Positions 37,254-48,283 of a stretch of DNA of 64,000 nucleotides are shown piece by piece. Numbering within the stretch: the stretch's first letter is position 1; each line of letters opens with the position of its first letter. The translations under genes were made by a program, and so were the position numbers. Source of the stretch: Sorghum bicolor (taxonomy: Eukaryota > Streptophyta > Magnoliopsida > Poales > Poaceae); contig NC_012870.2 in the NCBI RefSeq assembly GCF_000003195.3, forward strand, positions 23,986,501 to 24,050,500, written 5' to 3'. The notes beneath the pieces are model-generated. The model worked only from the letters and a program-made list of their open reading frames with translations, had not been told where the DNA came from and made no database searches.

Positions 37254-39119
37254 CATAAAGTCATGTTTAATAATATGTGTTGTAAAATGTACGAATTCTG
37301 AGAATTGTATGAAACTATATTTTAGAATTGTGAATTTTGATGAGTGTATCAAACTTTGTATTCATGACTTTTCCATTTGGGACCATCTAGAGTTCGGCCA
37401 AAGGGTGTTTTTGTAAGAACCAATGCTTTGACTTTGGTCAAACTTGATCAAATGGCCCATTTGATGACTTCAAATGAAAAAATTTTGAATACAAAGTTGT
37501 TACAGATCATCAAGATCTACATTTGATATGTTGACCGTTTTTCCATTTGGATAAATTTGAGCCAATCTTAAGCACATTTGTTCAAAATCCAAGACGAGTT
37601 TTGGTCAAACTTGGTCAAATGACAAACTAAATTACTTAAAATGAAAAAATTTTGAATACCAAGTTGTTAGATATCATCAAGATCTAAACTTTTTATATAC
37701 ACAATTTTTCCATTTGAGAAAGTTTAAGTTAACAATACCCACCAAATCTTGAATCACACAAACTATATGAAACTATATGTGTCAATTGTGGATTTTCAAC
37801 TACACCTTCCCAAAACTTTGTCAAATGCGAAAATGGTCTATATATTAAATGTATATTTTGATGAGTGCAACAATATTGGTATTCATGACTTTTCCATTCG
37901 AGATCATCTAGGGTTCCGAAAGCGCTGCGTGGCTATGAATTCTCTGAAAATTCAAAATTCAATGGTTCAAACTTTTTCAAATGAAAAGTTGACCATTAAA
38001 CAAAATGTAGAACTTGATGAGTGTATCAAACTTTGTATTCATGACTTTTCCATTTGGGACCATCTAGGGTTCGGTCAAAGGGTGTTTTTGTAAAATCCAA
38101 TGCTTTGACTTTGGTCAAACTTGATCAAATAGCCCATTTGATGACTTCAAATGAAAAAATTTTAAATACAAAGTTGTTACAGATCATAAAGATCTACATT
38201 TGATATATTGACCATTTTTCCATTTGGATAAATTTGAGCCAATCCTAAGAACATTTGTTCAAAATCCAAGACGAGTTTTGGTCAAACTTGGTCAAATGAC
38301 AAACTAAATTACTTAAAATAAAAACATTTTGAATACCAAGTTGTTAGATATCATCAAGATCTAAACTTTTTATATACATAATTTTTCCATTTGAGAAAGT
38401 TTAAGTTAACAATACCCACCAAATCTTGAATCTCACACAAACTATATGAAACTATATGTGTCAATTGTGGATTTTCAACTACACCTTCCCAAAACTTTGC
38501 CAAATGCAAAAATGGTCTATATATTAAATGTAGATTTTGATGAGTGCAACAATATTGGTATTCAAGACTTTTCCATTCGAGACCATCTAGGGTTCCGAAA
38601 CCGCTGCGTGGCTATGAATTCTCAAAATTCAAAATTCAATGGTTCAAACTTTTCCAAATGAAAAGTTAACTTTGTATTCATGACTTTTTCATTTGGGACC
38701 ATCTAGGGTTCGGTCAAAGGGTGTGTTCATCAAGATATATATTTTTATATGATAAATAGATTTTTTATTTGATGAAAACTATACCCAACTAGCATTCCTA
38801 GTAATAAATAACAAAAATAAAAAGTTTTATGTCAATATGATGTGAAAATAGATTTCCAGTTGCTTGGATATAGGTTTTGTAAATTTATTGGAATAATATA
38901 TTTTTGCATTAACAAAATACTAAACATTTCTTACAAAATTATTGCAAATTATAAAAATACAGTAAGATATTTAAGGTTAAAAATTTTCATGTGTACATTA
39001 AAAAATTACAATATATGTCTCTGTTTAAAGAATATTATGCAAAATATTTAATGTACTATACAATTTATAATATAAACTGTATATATAAACACTTTAAAAA
39101 TCCTAAACTAAAAAAACAG
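37254..39119. repeat. Tandem duplication with a 677-bp period, then AT-rich spacer (CACTA interior)
   Basis: GATGAGTGTATCAAACTTTG occurs at 37339 and at 38016, and the intervening sequence aligns with the following copy over its length. A third, truncated copy begins near 38660. Each unit contains several TGGTCAAACTTG(G/A)TCAAATG phrases. From 38730 to 39119 the sequence is AT-rich without features. The small open frames here are not conserved between the copies. Confidence 0.85.
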
Positions 39120-39364
39120 GGCCTTTAGCACCGGCCCATAGTGGGAACCAGTGCTAAAGGGTCCTGAAATTAGCCCGCCCTAGCGCGCGCAGGACCCTTT
39201 AGCACCGGTCCGTGGCTGGCACCGGTGCTAAAGGGTCCCTTTAGCACCGGCTGGTAACACGAGTCGGTGCTAAAGGGTCACCCTTTAACACCGGCTCGTG
39301 TTACCAGCCGGTGTTAAAGACCCTTTAGCACCGGTTCCAGCCACGGACCGGTGCTAAAGGGTCC
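39120..39364. repeat. CACTA subterminal-type repeats forming a 173-bp palindrome
   Basis: Repeats of CCTTTAGCACCGG and its complement are arranged so that 39192-39278 is almost the exact reverse complement of 39280-39364. The arms are about 85 bp with a few mismatches and almost no loop. The arms contain CACCGGTCCGTGGCTGG and CCAGCCACGGACCGGTG. Similar ACCGGTGTTAAAGG repeats lie at the right end of the element (44860-45060). Confidence 0.9.
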
Positions 39365-39368
39365 GCCT

Positions 39369-39376
39369 CTATATAA
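39369..39376 (+). promoter_or_regulatory. Probable promoter (TATA box) of the Transposase_24 gene
   Basis: CTATATAAGCG lies 5 bp after the palindrome and about 1.2 kb upstream of the ATG at 40555. The GC-rich segment 39377-39630 would be the transcribed leader. Confidence 0.55.
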
Positions 39377-40554
39377 GCGCACAGGCGCTCTAGATCCGAC
39401 AGTTGCTTCGTCTTCGTCTTCGTCTCCAGCGCCGCCGCGTTCATCTTTGCCACCGTCGTCGTTTCGACTCCCTCGCCGCTGCGACCGTCTCCACCAGCGC
39501 CGCCGCGGCCCTCCACCAACGCCGCCGCCGCGGCCATCCACCAGCGCCGCCGCAGCGGCCCACCAGTGCGCGCCCGCCACATCTTCCACGTCGATCGAGA
39601 ACTCAGGCCGTCTCCTCGCTCCTATGTAGTAGATCAATCGAACTCCTGCTAAATAATCTGCAAAATGAATGAATTGTTATGATATATATATATACATATA
39701 TACATATATACAATTGTTTATCATAAATATATATAATAAATGTATATATATGTGTATATATATAATAAATGTATATAATAAATATATATATTTATATATA
39801 TGTACATATATACATTTATATATATTGTGTTTTGAATTGTTATGATATATATATACATATATACAATTGTTTATCATAAATTTATTCTAGTAGTGTTTTG
39901 TATATATATTATTGTTTGTACTATTATTCTAGTATTATTTTTAGTATATTATTCTAGTATATTATTAATTCTAGTGTTTTGTATATATTATTGTTTGTAC
40001 TATTATTCTAGTATTATTTTTTATATATTATTCTAGTATATTATTAATTCTAGTGTTTTGTATATATATTATTGTTTGTACTATTATTCTAATATTATTT
40101 TTAGTATATTATTCTAGTATATTATTCTAGTATATTATTAATTCTAGTGTTTTGTATATATTATTGTTTGTACTATTATTCTAGTATTATTTTTTATATA
40201 TTATTCTAGTATATTACTAATTCTAGTGTTTTGTATATATATTATTGTTTGTACTATTATTCTAGTATTATTTTTAGTATATTATTCTAGTATATTATAA
40301 ATTCTAGTGTTATGTATATATATTATTTTTTGTACTATTATTCTAGTATTATTTTTTATATATTATTCTAGTATACTATTAATTCTAGTGTTTTGTATAT
40401 ATTATTTTTTGTACTATTATTCTAGTATTGTGTTTTAGTATATTATAAATTCTAGTGTTTTAGTATATTATGAATTGTAGTGTTATTGTTAGTATTATTT
40501 TTTAGTATATTATTCTAGTGTATTTCTTATCTTATATAGAATATATATATATGT
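39377..40554. repeat. Leader/intron region with TA-rich microsatellite and 80-bp minisatellite
   Basis: 39400-39600 is GC-rich (GCCGCC units). 39680-39870 is dominated by TATATA and TACATATA. From about 39880 to 40510 a unit of about 80 bp containing TTTGTACTATTATTCTAGTA is repeated about seven times (spacings of 77 to 91 bp). There is no coding content. Confidence 0.8.
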
Positions 40555-43500
40555 ATGGTTGTAGACATAGAAATGGCTGACCGTGCTCATGATGATCCTG
40601 ATTATATGGAAGATGCCATTCGAAATATGATCGACGACGGTAGTCAGTACTTTATTGATTACAACGAGATCATGCAAGGCAATCCGACTGAACAACAAGA
40701 GGGCAATGCCCCTGAGCAACAAGAGGGCAATGCGCCTGAGCAACAACTTGTAGTGCAACAAGAAGGAAATACTGGCGAGGTATGCAAATGTAAACATATA
40801 TAATTAATGCATCTCTTACATTAGGTTTTAGACTTACTTGGTTATTAATTTAGTATTTTTGTTTCTATATCTACGTGTAGCTTTCTGGATCGACCTCTAC
40901 GGGGAGAAGCGTACCTCCACGAGGGCCAAAGAAGCCGTTGGAGGGCCACTATGTAATCTCTGAGTTTGAGATAGCTACTGGCAGACGACTTGGTGAATAT
41001 ACAAATAAATATGTTAGTCACTGTGGATATCTTGTGGGAGATCAAATACCGATCTGTGCTCGTGAACGGAGAGAGAAGCGAGGTGCTCCTGAGATCAGTT
41101 TTGTCTCTGATCATGACAAGGAGTTAGTTTGGAAAGCCGTCACAGACGTTTTCACCTTCGACACCAACGATGAAGTGTTGAAGGTGCGAATTTATGACTG
41201 GACTATGAAGAAGATGACGGTACTGTTCCAGAATTGGAAGAAGACTTTGTACAATAAATTTGTCAAGAAAAACGAGACTCTAAATTTCAACCTCAAGCAA
41301 TACGTAAAGCTGAGGGCCTTCTGGGATGACTTCGTGCAGTACAAAACATCAGAAGAGGGCGAGAAACGAGCCATTAGAAACAAAGAGAATGCAAGTAAAA
41401 AGACATGCCACCATCATATGGGATCAGGTGGTTATAAGAGTGCTGTTCCCAAGTGGGACCGAATGGAATAGGAGATGCTTGCTAGGGGGGTCACACCCGA
41501 GACAATAGCAAAGAATTGGAGCGAGCGCTCCAAGCATTGGTTCTATGGTCATGGGGAAAGCGTGGACCCAGACACCGGGGCGCTAGTTTGGGGCCAAGAA
41601 ATCTCTAGAGCAACAGAGAGACTAGTCCATGCATGAGAGGCAGTTCAGTCTGGTGAGTTCAGGCCTAACAGGGAGAAGGATGAACTCACCTATGCGCTTG
41701 AAAATCCTGAGCACGGTGGGCGTACGAGAGGCTATGGGGCAGTTCCGTGGCTGCAATCATTCCAAGCCGATCAAGATACCTACAGAAGCCACCAGAGAAA
41801 GAAGGATGAGGAGGCAGAGTGGATCCGTCGCTTGGAAGCTTTTGTTCTGCAGTCAGAAGAGCGCGAGAAAGCTCGTGAAGAATGGATGCAGGCGGAGATT
41901 CAAAGGCAAGTGCAAGCAGCACTTAGTCAAATGACGAAAGGGCAAGGTACATCATAGCTTGAGGTCAACGTTAGCCCCCCAGGCCATTTGAAAAGCAGCT
42001 GCGCATCCACGGAAGTACCAACCATTCAGGATGACACGAAGCTACACTTCCCCGTGGATGATGTCACAGAGGCTTTTACTACCTGTGAGCTGCATGTACC
42101 AGATGGGAATACAACAAAAAAGGTGGCTATCACTGTTGTCAACCCTATCGACCGAACGAGAACTCCAAGAATTCATAATCGACCAGTACCTGGTGGATAT
42201 GCTAGCGTCTTGGTTGATAGGGTTGAGAAAGGTTGTGGCAATGTGCCTCTAGACATAGAAGGGGGAGACGGAGAGAAGACCTTAGGTGAAGCTGAGAAGA
42301 CATTTATTTGTTGGCGCAAGCGCTTCATAATTATTCCTCAACATAGGTTTGTGTGTGATTTTACTTCTTATATTATTTATTATGTATTGAAATTAAAAAA
42401 AGTTTGCTCACAAAACTTGTAATTGTTTTCTTTGCAGGGACTCCTCCAACCTAAGTCCAGTGCTCTCTCCAACACCTGCGGCGGCCACACCGACCCCGCC
42501 ACCGCCTCCACCATGGTCTCCACCTCCTCCACCGAGGTCTCCAACTCCTCCACCGCGTTCTCCAACACCAAAAAAATCGGCCCCACCACCTCCACCGCTT
42601 GCACCGCCCTCTCCAAAGAGTACACAGTCGGTCCCCTCGCCTCCAAAGCGAGGTAGTCAGAAGTGGTCTGCCCAAGAACGACCGAAGTCATCGGTCCCAC
42701 CTCCAAAGAAGGCTGCCTCAGCAAAGAGAGCTAAGACACCAGAAAAATTATCTTATGAAAAGAGTAAAGAGGAGCTAGTTGTTGCATCCAAAGCTGAGGT
42801 GAAACAATTTTTTTGATAAATTGAAGGAGGATAGAAAAAAGCGGCTAAACCCAGAAAAGGCGTACTTTTATGTAAAGCCATCGGAACTGAGGCAGAAGGT
42901 GGCGGACCAGCAAAAGAAGCAACGCGAAGCTCAGAAAAAGCCAGCACTTTCGGACTATGAGCGGTCTCTGGTCAAGTCTTCACAGCCTAGAAAGAGAGTA
43001 GGAAAGAGGGTCCCACAGCTCGGAGAAGTATCAAAACCGGTGCCCCCTTTGATTGTGCCAAATCAATACGGCTCAAATGAAGACTTGATGCCAAAAAAAA
43101 TCCTTAGCGTTGTCTGAGCTAGACTCGCTTGAGCGTTACTTTGGACAGAGCGGTTTAAATATGGAAGAAATTGCCGCCATTATTGGATGCCAAATATTTG
43201 AAAAAGCTGAGATAGTTGATCAATGGAGGGCAAGATATGAACCGGACAGGAGTCTATTCGACCCTCAGCGTTTACATGAGCTCGACACACAAATGTTTGC
43301 AATAAACAAATGGTGCATTGAGGCGTCTAAAAGGGGAGAGAATTGGATTTCTGTTCGTATTAGACAACATCACTACTTCCGTGGAGATGATCTCATATAC
43401 GTGCAGTTCGAAGAAGTGCATCAATTATGTCACCTTGACGCTCTCGACAAATCTCTTGTCAGCTGCTTTTGTCTGTAAGTATTTTTTTCTTTTTATTATA

Positions 43501-44625
43501 CTTCTAACTTCTATAATTACATGTATATAATCCTTGCACACTTAGGATTTGTATGTATATATGCAGGCACCAAATGAGAGAGCTCATAATTAGAAATAAC
43601 AATAGTATTGGGTTCGTTGACCCTTATATTGTTTTCAAGGCTCCGCAGGCAGTGTGGACAGCAGCTCATGAAACAGAAGTCTACACCAATCTTATGAGGT
43701 TCTTTGTGAACGAAAAATAAAAACAAAAAATACTCTTTCCCTTCAACTTCGAGTGAGTTATATAGTTATTAAGTGCATGCATATTTTATTTTAATAATTA
43801 TTACTCGAGACAAGTTTTATATAGTTATATATAGGCCTGACTATATATGTGTGTGTAAATAGCTTTCACTGGATACTCATGGTCATTAAAATTCCCAAGA
43901 ACCGGTTGATAATCTTTGACTCAATGAGAAAACCACAAGAAAATTATCAACAAATGGTAAACATTATTCAAAGGTACGTAATGTCGATCTCAGCTAGAAG
44001 AATATCATAATATGACTATGTAATTATTAGTTCACGATCCACAATGGCTGTGTGTAGGGTTTGAGGAAGATTCATTGATCGTGAACATCTCAGTGGATGT
44101 AAAGCGCCGCTTAACATAATACATCCACAAGTAAGTTCTACTAGCTAGCAAACTTTCGCTAACTTTTAGCCTTCTTATTGTCGTGGTCATGAATATTTTA
44201 TATATATATATCGTACAGTAGTGTTTAAGACAAGAAGGGGGAACAATCTATGTGCATATTACGTGTGCAAATTCATGATGGCACAAGTCAATCAAACACC
44301 CACAGAGACGCTCAGAGTACGTTTTATGTCTTTTTTCATTATCTCTTGAATTATATTGAATAACTTAGATAACTAGTACTTTTTTATTTATTTCAAATTA
44401 AAGACGGAATGGTTGAGGGAAAAGGTCATACAAAAAGACCGAATCAAAGCTATCCAAGAGACGATAGCAGGATTTCTCCGCGAGCAAGTGATCAATCCAA
44501 ACGGTGAGTTTCACTTCAATGGCAACGAAACTCTTATTCCAAACAACGATGATCATTTGTATCGTTTGTGGACATTAGGAGAAAAAACTCTATGTATATA
44601 TGTGTCACGAATTTTGTACATATAA
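40555..44625 (+). pseudogene. CACTA TNPA-type gene (Transposase_24 plus Ulp1-like protease), decayed
   Basis: The first exon (40555-40779) encodes an acidic start with EQQEGNAP repeats. After an intron to 40880, the second exon gives GRRLGEYTNKY and VKLRAFWDDFVQYKTSEEG, then GGYKSAVPKWDRM, typical of the Transposase_24 (Ptta/En/Spm) family that binds subterminal repeats. Stops occur at 41469-41471, near 41635 and near 41957. A proline-rich exon (about 42440-42815) follows. A downstream part resembles Ulp1/C48 cysteine proteases: HWILMVI (His, 43869), LIIFDSM (Asp) and CAYYVCKF (Cys, about 44249), ending VINPNGEFHFNG. Two single-base frame shifts fall in homopolymers (seven T near 42811; eight A near 43094). 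The predicted splice pattern is only approximate. The product cannot be made as it stands. Confidence 0.8.
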
Positions 44626-44849
44626 AACTATATATATATAAAAAGCTTTTTACATATCTATTTAATTTTTGATGTGGCCTATTCATTTTATTATAGGCAA
44701 AGCTTAATTATAAAGCTAAGCCTATAATTTTCATTTATATATGCTTAATATGCGTGTAATATAAGTATACTATTGTATAAGCAAAAACATGTATTGAAAA
44801 ACCTATTATTATTAAATAAAAACAATAAACAGAACCGAAGAAGTGAACT

Positions 44850-45079
44850 AAAAAAACCGTTTACCAACCGGTGTTAAAGGGTTCTGCAACGTGGCAGCCC
44901 TGGCAGGATCCTTTAACACCGGTTGGTATTACCAACCGGTGTTAAAGGGGTGGCTTTAGCCCCGGTTCCTCGAACCGGGACTAAAGGGTGGGCCTTTAGT
45001 CGCGGAAGGGCAGCACCGGCTTGGGAACCGGGGCAACAGCCCTTCCCGACCGGTGCTAATGCTCCGTCCTGCACCAGTG
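44850..45079. repeat. Right subterminal repeats and terminus of the second CACTA element
   Basis: ACCAACCGGTGTTAAAGG and its complement, followed by CCGGTTCCTCGAACCGG, are arranged as inverted pairs. The segment ends CTCCGTCCTGCACCAGTG, the reverse complement of a CACTGGTGCAGG-type CACTA end. Confidence 0.85.
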
Positions 45080-45130
45080 ATATGTCTAGATATATTAATG
45101 CAAAAGCAATGTATCTAGAAAGCCAAACGT

Positions 45131-45220
45131 CTTACACTTTGAAAACATTTTGGCTTTTCTAGAAACATTGATTTGCCTTACACTTTGAAAACATTTTGGC
45201 TTTTCTAGAAACATTGATTT
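45131..45220. repeat. Tandem duplication, 46-bp period
   Basis: CTTACACTTTGAAAACATTT starts at 45131 and again at 45177; the two 46-bp units are identical over nearly all of their length. They lie just outside the CACTA end. Confidence 0.9.
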
Positions 45221-45290
45221 CTGATGATTTGCTCTGTGCTGTGGAGTGGCAGCTTTGAGATAATAGTGTAACTAGTATAAGGGCAGTCCC

Positions 45291-46131
45291 AATGGTCGAA
45301 ACTATACACGGTTTCCATAGCAGCCACATCAGTATGAAACCATCTATAGAAATTATCTTCACAATGGAGGTTTCTTTGCCTAATAAATATTGCCATTTTT
45401 TCCTTTCTCTCTCCTGAGTCCACCGCGTCTTACTCCTGGACTCCTGGCCAGTGGTCACCGGTGAACCAGTGAAGCAGAGGAGCCTGCACGGATGAACATA
45501 GCCTGGCCACTAGGGAATTCGTGCTCACCATGGAGGAGCCTGCAAGAACGAGCGAAGCCTGAAACACAAGCTCAACAATGGGCGTCAGGGCAATGTCAGG
45601 CCTGCGCCGGCAAACGTGGCCAACAACCTCACATGATGCGGCACCGACGAGCACTCTGGTGGCCGCCGAGCGCACAAGGTGACGGAGCAGCTGCCCGCGC
45701 GAGCGAGCATGCGTGGTGGCGGGGTGAGGGCGTGGTGGTGCACGCGAGTGCATGTCGCTGCCGGACATGCGCGCAGCAGCCGGCGGTGCGGGCAAGCTCG
45801 TGCGACTGCCGGCGACCGGGTGGGCGTGCACGCAGCGGCAGGGGAGCTCGTGCGGCTGACGGCGAGAGGTGTGAGCGAGTGCATGCGGCGGCCGGCGAGC
45901 ACTTGTTGCGGGCTCCACCTATAGAAATCGGTCCTTTCCTCCCAACGCTGATTCTGCGGTTTCTTCCTTCATCAAATCAAGAGCCGACGTCGTTTCCTCG
46001 ACAAGAAATCGTTTCCTCTGTTTCTTCCCTCTTTCCTCATTAATTAAACTGCCATGTCATCATTTTGCTTACGTGGCATCTCATTTAATAGACATAGAAA
46101 CTATCATTAGTTCTTCATTGGGAGAATGCCC
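45291..46131. mobile_element. Non-autonomous PIF/Harbinger-like element with GC-rich core
   Basis: The left end GGGCAGTCCCAATGG and the right end, reversed, GGGCATTCTCCCAATG are similar apart from short insertions. The outer 120 bp on each side contain GAAAC / TTTC blocks typical of Ping/Pong-like elements. The 45420-45960 core is GC-rich and unlike the ends; frames on both strands are open by composition but show no domain. Target duplications are not clear (TAA on the left, ATA on the right). Confidence 0.5.
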
Positions 46132-46410
46132 ATACTAATGTACGGCTTTATTTCAGATGTGGTCATAGAGGCAACCAAACTACATCGTCACATAAATAGA
46201 CTACATTAAGGCAATTAAGAGAGATTCTAATCCATTACATTATTTTCAGTATATATTATAGAAATTTATCCTGTACATACACAAATACGCTATTCAAAGA
46301 ATGTGTATTATACAACTAAATTTATCCTAAAAAATACATTAGAAACATTTAGCCAACTATAACAATTTCCAAACAATTTTTAAATGTCTACACTCATGAA
46401 CCCAAAGTGA
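46132..46410. other. AT-rich spacer, no feature
   Basis: No coding, repeat or terminal signal is seen. Confidence 0.4.
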
Positions 46411-47211
46411 TAATACAGAAGTCAGAGGACCATGAAAGAGTGTTATATGCTACATGACAGCTCCAAGAGGCTGCGCTTGATTGGTGGGAATAATTTTAAT
46501 ACGACCGTCATAATGCCAATCAGATCACTTGCAAAAAATTCAGAGAAGCGTTCAGCTCGCATCATGTAAAAGCGAGGCTTATTAGGCTCAAAACAGAGAA
46601 ATTTCTTGCATTGAAGTAAGACTAGACAAAAAAAATTGAAGCTCGTTAGCTCATTTGACTCATAGCTGGCTCGACTCAGCTCGGCTAGGCTCGTTATCAT
46701 AACGAGGTGAGCGGAGCCAAGATTAGCTCATTGGCTATAACGAGTCAACTCGAGCCAGCTCGCGAGCTAAATAAGCTACAGTTTCAGAGAAAAAATCATA
46801 ATAACTTGTATTAATTTTGTATTACTTTATGTCTTATACTTTATAAATATTTTATATATTAGCTCATATAAATATTTTGTTCGATTTAAGACTATTGGAT
46901 ATGTTATTTTTATATTATTACTATTTTAAGCTTTAGAAAAATATAAGTATTATATTTTATGTACTTTTTATATCTGACTTTCAAGCTTAATAAGCTAGCT
47001 CAAGCTCATAATAAGCCAAGTTGAGTTGGCTTTCTTACTCGTTAAGATAACAAGCTGAGTCAAGCTAGCTTGTTATCCTAATAAAGCAGAATGAGCCAAG
47101 CCGAGCTGTCCGGCTAATTAGCCTTACATTAAAGCAAGAGTACATGTTTGTGAGTACAAAGATAAGTTCTCTCAACTCTCGGGCTATGTGCCAAATGATG
47201 TGGAGGAAGAT
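46411..47211 (+). pseudogene. Ty3/gypsy gag remnant, broken by a DNA element
   Basis: One frame at about 46414-46620 reads SEDHERVLYAT, a stop, then QLQEAALDWW and ANQITCKKFREAFSSHHV, the core of a Retrotrans_gag domain (ALDWW followed by W/C-xxFxxxFxxxHV). The same protein resumes at about 47137 with VHVCEYKDKFSQLSGYVPND. Several stops are present. Only this gag segment of the element survives; the 46621-47127 insertion separates its two halves. Confidence 0.75.
46621..47127. mobile_element. Small DNA transposon inserted in the gag remnant
   Basis: The segment is flanked by an imperfect 11-bp duplication (ATTGAAGTAAG at 46610-46620 and ATTAAAGCAAG at 47128-47138), at the exact point where the gag frame is broken. 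Both ends are rich in GCTCGTTAGCTC/GAGCCAAGCCGAGCT phrases in inverted orientation. The length and duplication would fit a hAT- or Mutator-type non-autonomous element. Confidence 0.5.
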
Positions 47212-47212
47212 A

Positions 47213-47453
47213 GGGCTTGTTTACTTCTAATTTTTTTTACAAAATAAAAATAGTAGCATTTTTGTTTGTATTTAACAAATATTATCTTATTATGGACTAA
47301 CTAGACTTAAAAGATTCGTCTCGCAAATTACAGATAAACTGTATAATTAGTTATTTTTTATCTATATTTAGTGCTTCATGCATATGCTCCAAAATTTGAT
47401 GTAATGGAAAATATGAAAATTTTGGCAAAATATTTTGGGAAATAAACAAGGCC
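47213..47453. mobile_element. Grass MITE with GGGCTTGTTTA ends
   Basis: It begins GGGCTTGTTTACTTC and ends GAAATAAACAAGGCC, 15-bp inverted ends with two mismatches. The interior contains AAAGATTCGTCTCGCAAATT, a phrase I associate with a very abundant grass MITE family. ATA flanks both sides. It lies right after the gag remnant. Confidence 0.7.
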
Positions 47454-47495
47454 ATAACAGAGCCCTATCGGCCGATGGGCCGATACCCTCGGTTA

Positions 47496-47850
47496 GAGCA
47501 TCTCCAACAACTTGGTCAAATTCACTTGTCAAATCTTAAGTTACAGCAAGTTGCTAATTTGTTTAGCAAAAGAAAAAAGAATGTGTCTCCAATAAGTTGC
47601 TATTCTCACTTGGTAAAAATAGAGGATGACAGATGGGACCCGCTCACTTGGTAAAAGAATATGTGTCTCCAACAAGTTGCGCTCGGGATAGCAACTTTTG
47701 GGATAGTAACTTGACAAATCTCGGCAGTAGAAACCTCTAGATAGCCGCTTGAGAAATTTAGTAAGTTGAGATAAGGAGTTGTTGGAGGAGGATTTTTATG
47801 CTTTTAGCAAATTTGGTAGGATAGTATGTTGAAATACCAAGTTGTTGGAG
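47496..47850. mobile_element. Tourist-type element, right end abutting the PIF/Harbinger element
   Basis: It begins GAGCATCTCCAACAACTTGG, preceded by TTA (47493-47495), and ends CCAAGTTGTTGGAG, the reverse complement of CTCCAACAACTTGG. The last bases of the right end (ATGCTC) and its TTA are absent because the next element begins there. Confidence 0.65.
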
Positions 47851-48283
47851 AGCATCTCCAACAGTTTGCTAAAAAACGTTTGCCAAATCTTATGTGTTGG
47901 CAAGTTGCTAAAAGATTTGGCAAGTGAAATAATTTGTCAGCTCCAATAGTTTGCCAATTGGACTTGCCAAATTATGAAAAAACAGGCTCACTACTATAAA
48001 CTACCAACTACCAGATCGATGGATTCATCCTACCCGCTACAACCGTCGCGAGGGCGCGTTGTTGTCCGTGGCGCCGTCTCCTATTGCCGTCGCGCCATCG
48101 CTGCTGCAATCGCCGCACGACGCCGTCTCCTGTGACCATCTCCACGATCTCCTCCTCCACGATCAGTAGCGATCGAGTCCTCCATCTCCTCCAGGGTGCA
48201 GCAGGTGCACATCTCCTTCCTCTCCAATCCTCATTAAATTGATCTAGGTTGTTTATATTTCTCAATACTTGTCCATTAGGAAT

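Larger units (their letters stand above)
16950..45079 (+). mobile_element. CACTA (En/Spm) transposon, right end defined, left end not found
   Basis: A tnp2 transposase gene (from 17548), a Transposase_24/Ulp1-type gene (from 40555) and a right end at 45079 are all on one strand in the TNPD-then-TNPA order seen in CACTA elements. The right end, read inward from 45079 on the minus strand, is CACTGGTGCAGGACGGAG. It is followed by ACCGGTGTTAAAGG-type subterminal repeats (44860-45060). The external flank is ATA. Removing retrotransposon A leaves about 11.8 kb. The left terminus was not recognised, and palindromic subterminal-like repeats at 39120-39364 leave open the alternative that two related CACTA elements abut there. 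The start coordinate is approximate. Confidence 0.6.

Noticed and set aside
37749..38661. Repeated small frames with shared protein phrases
   Set aside because: The similarity comes from the 677-bp tandem DNA duplication.
39880..40510. CRISPR-like array suggested by regular 80-bp spacing
   Set aside because: The whole unit repeats with no unique spacers, spacing is irregular and the DNA is eukaryotic; it is an AT-rich minisatellite.
45430..46043. Frames of 162 and 183 codons on opposite strands
   Set aside because: Both are open because of GC-rich composition in a PIF-like element core; no domain or codon signal.
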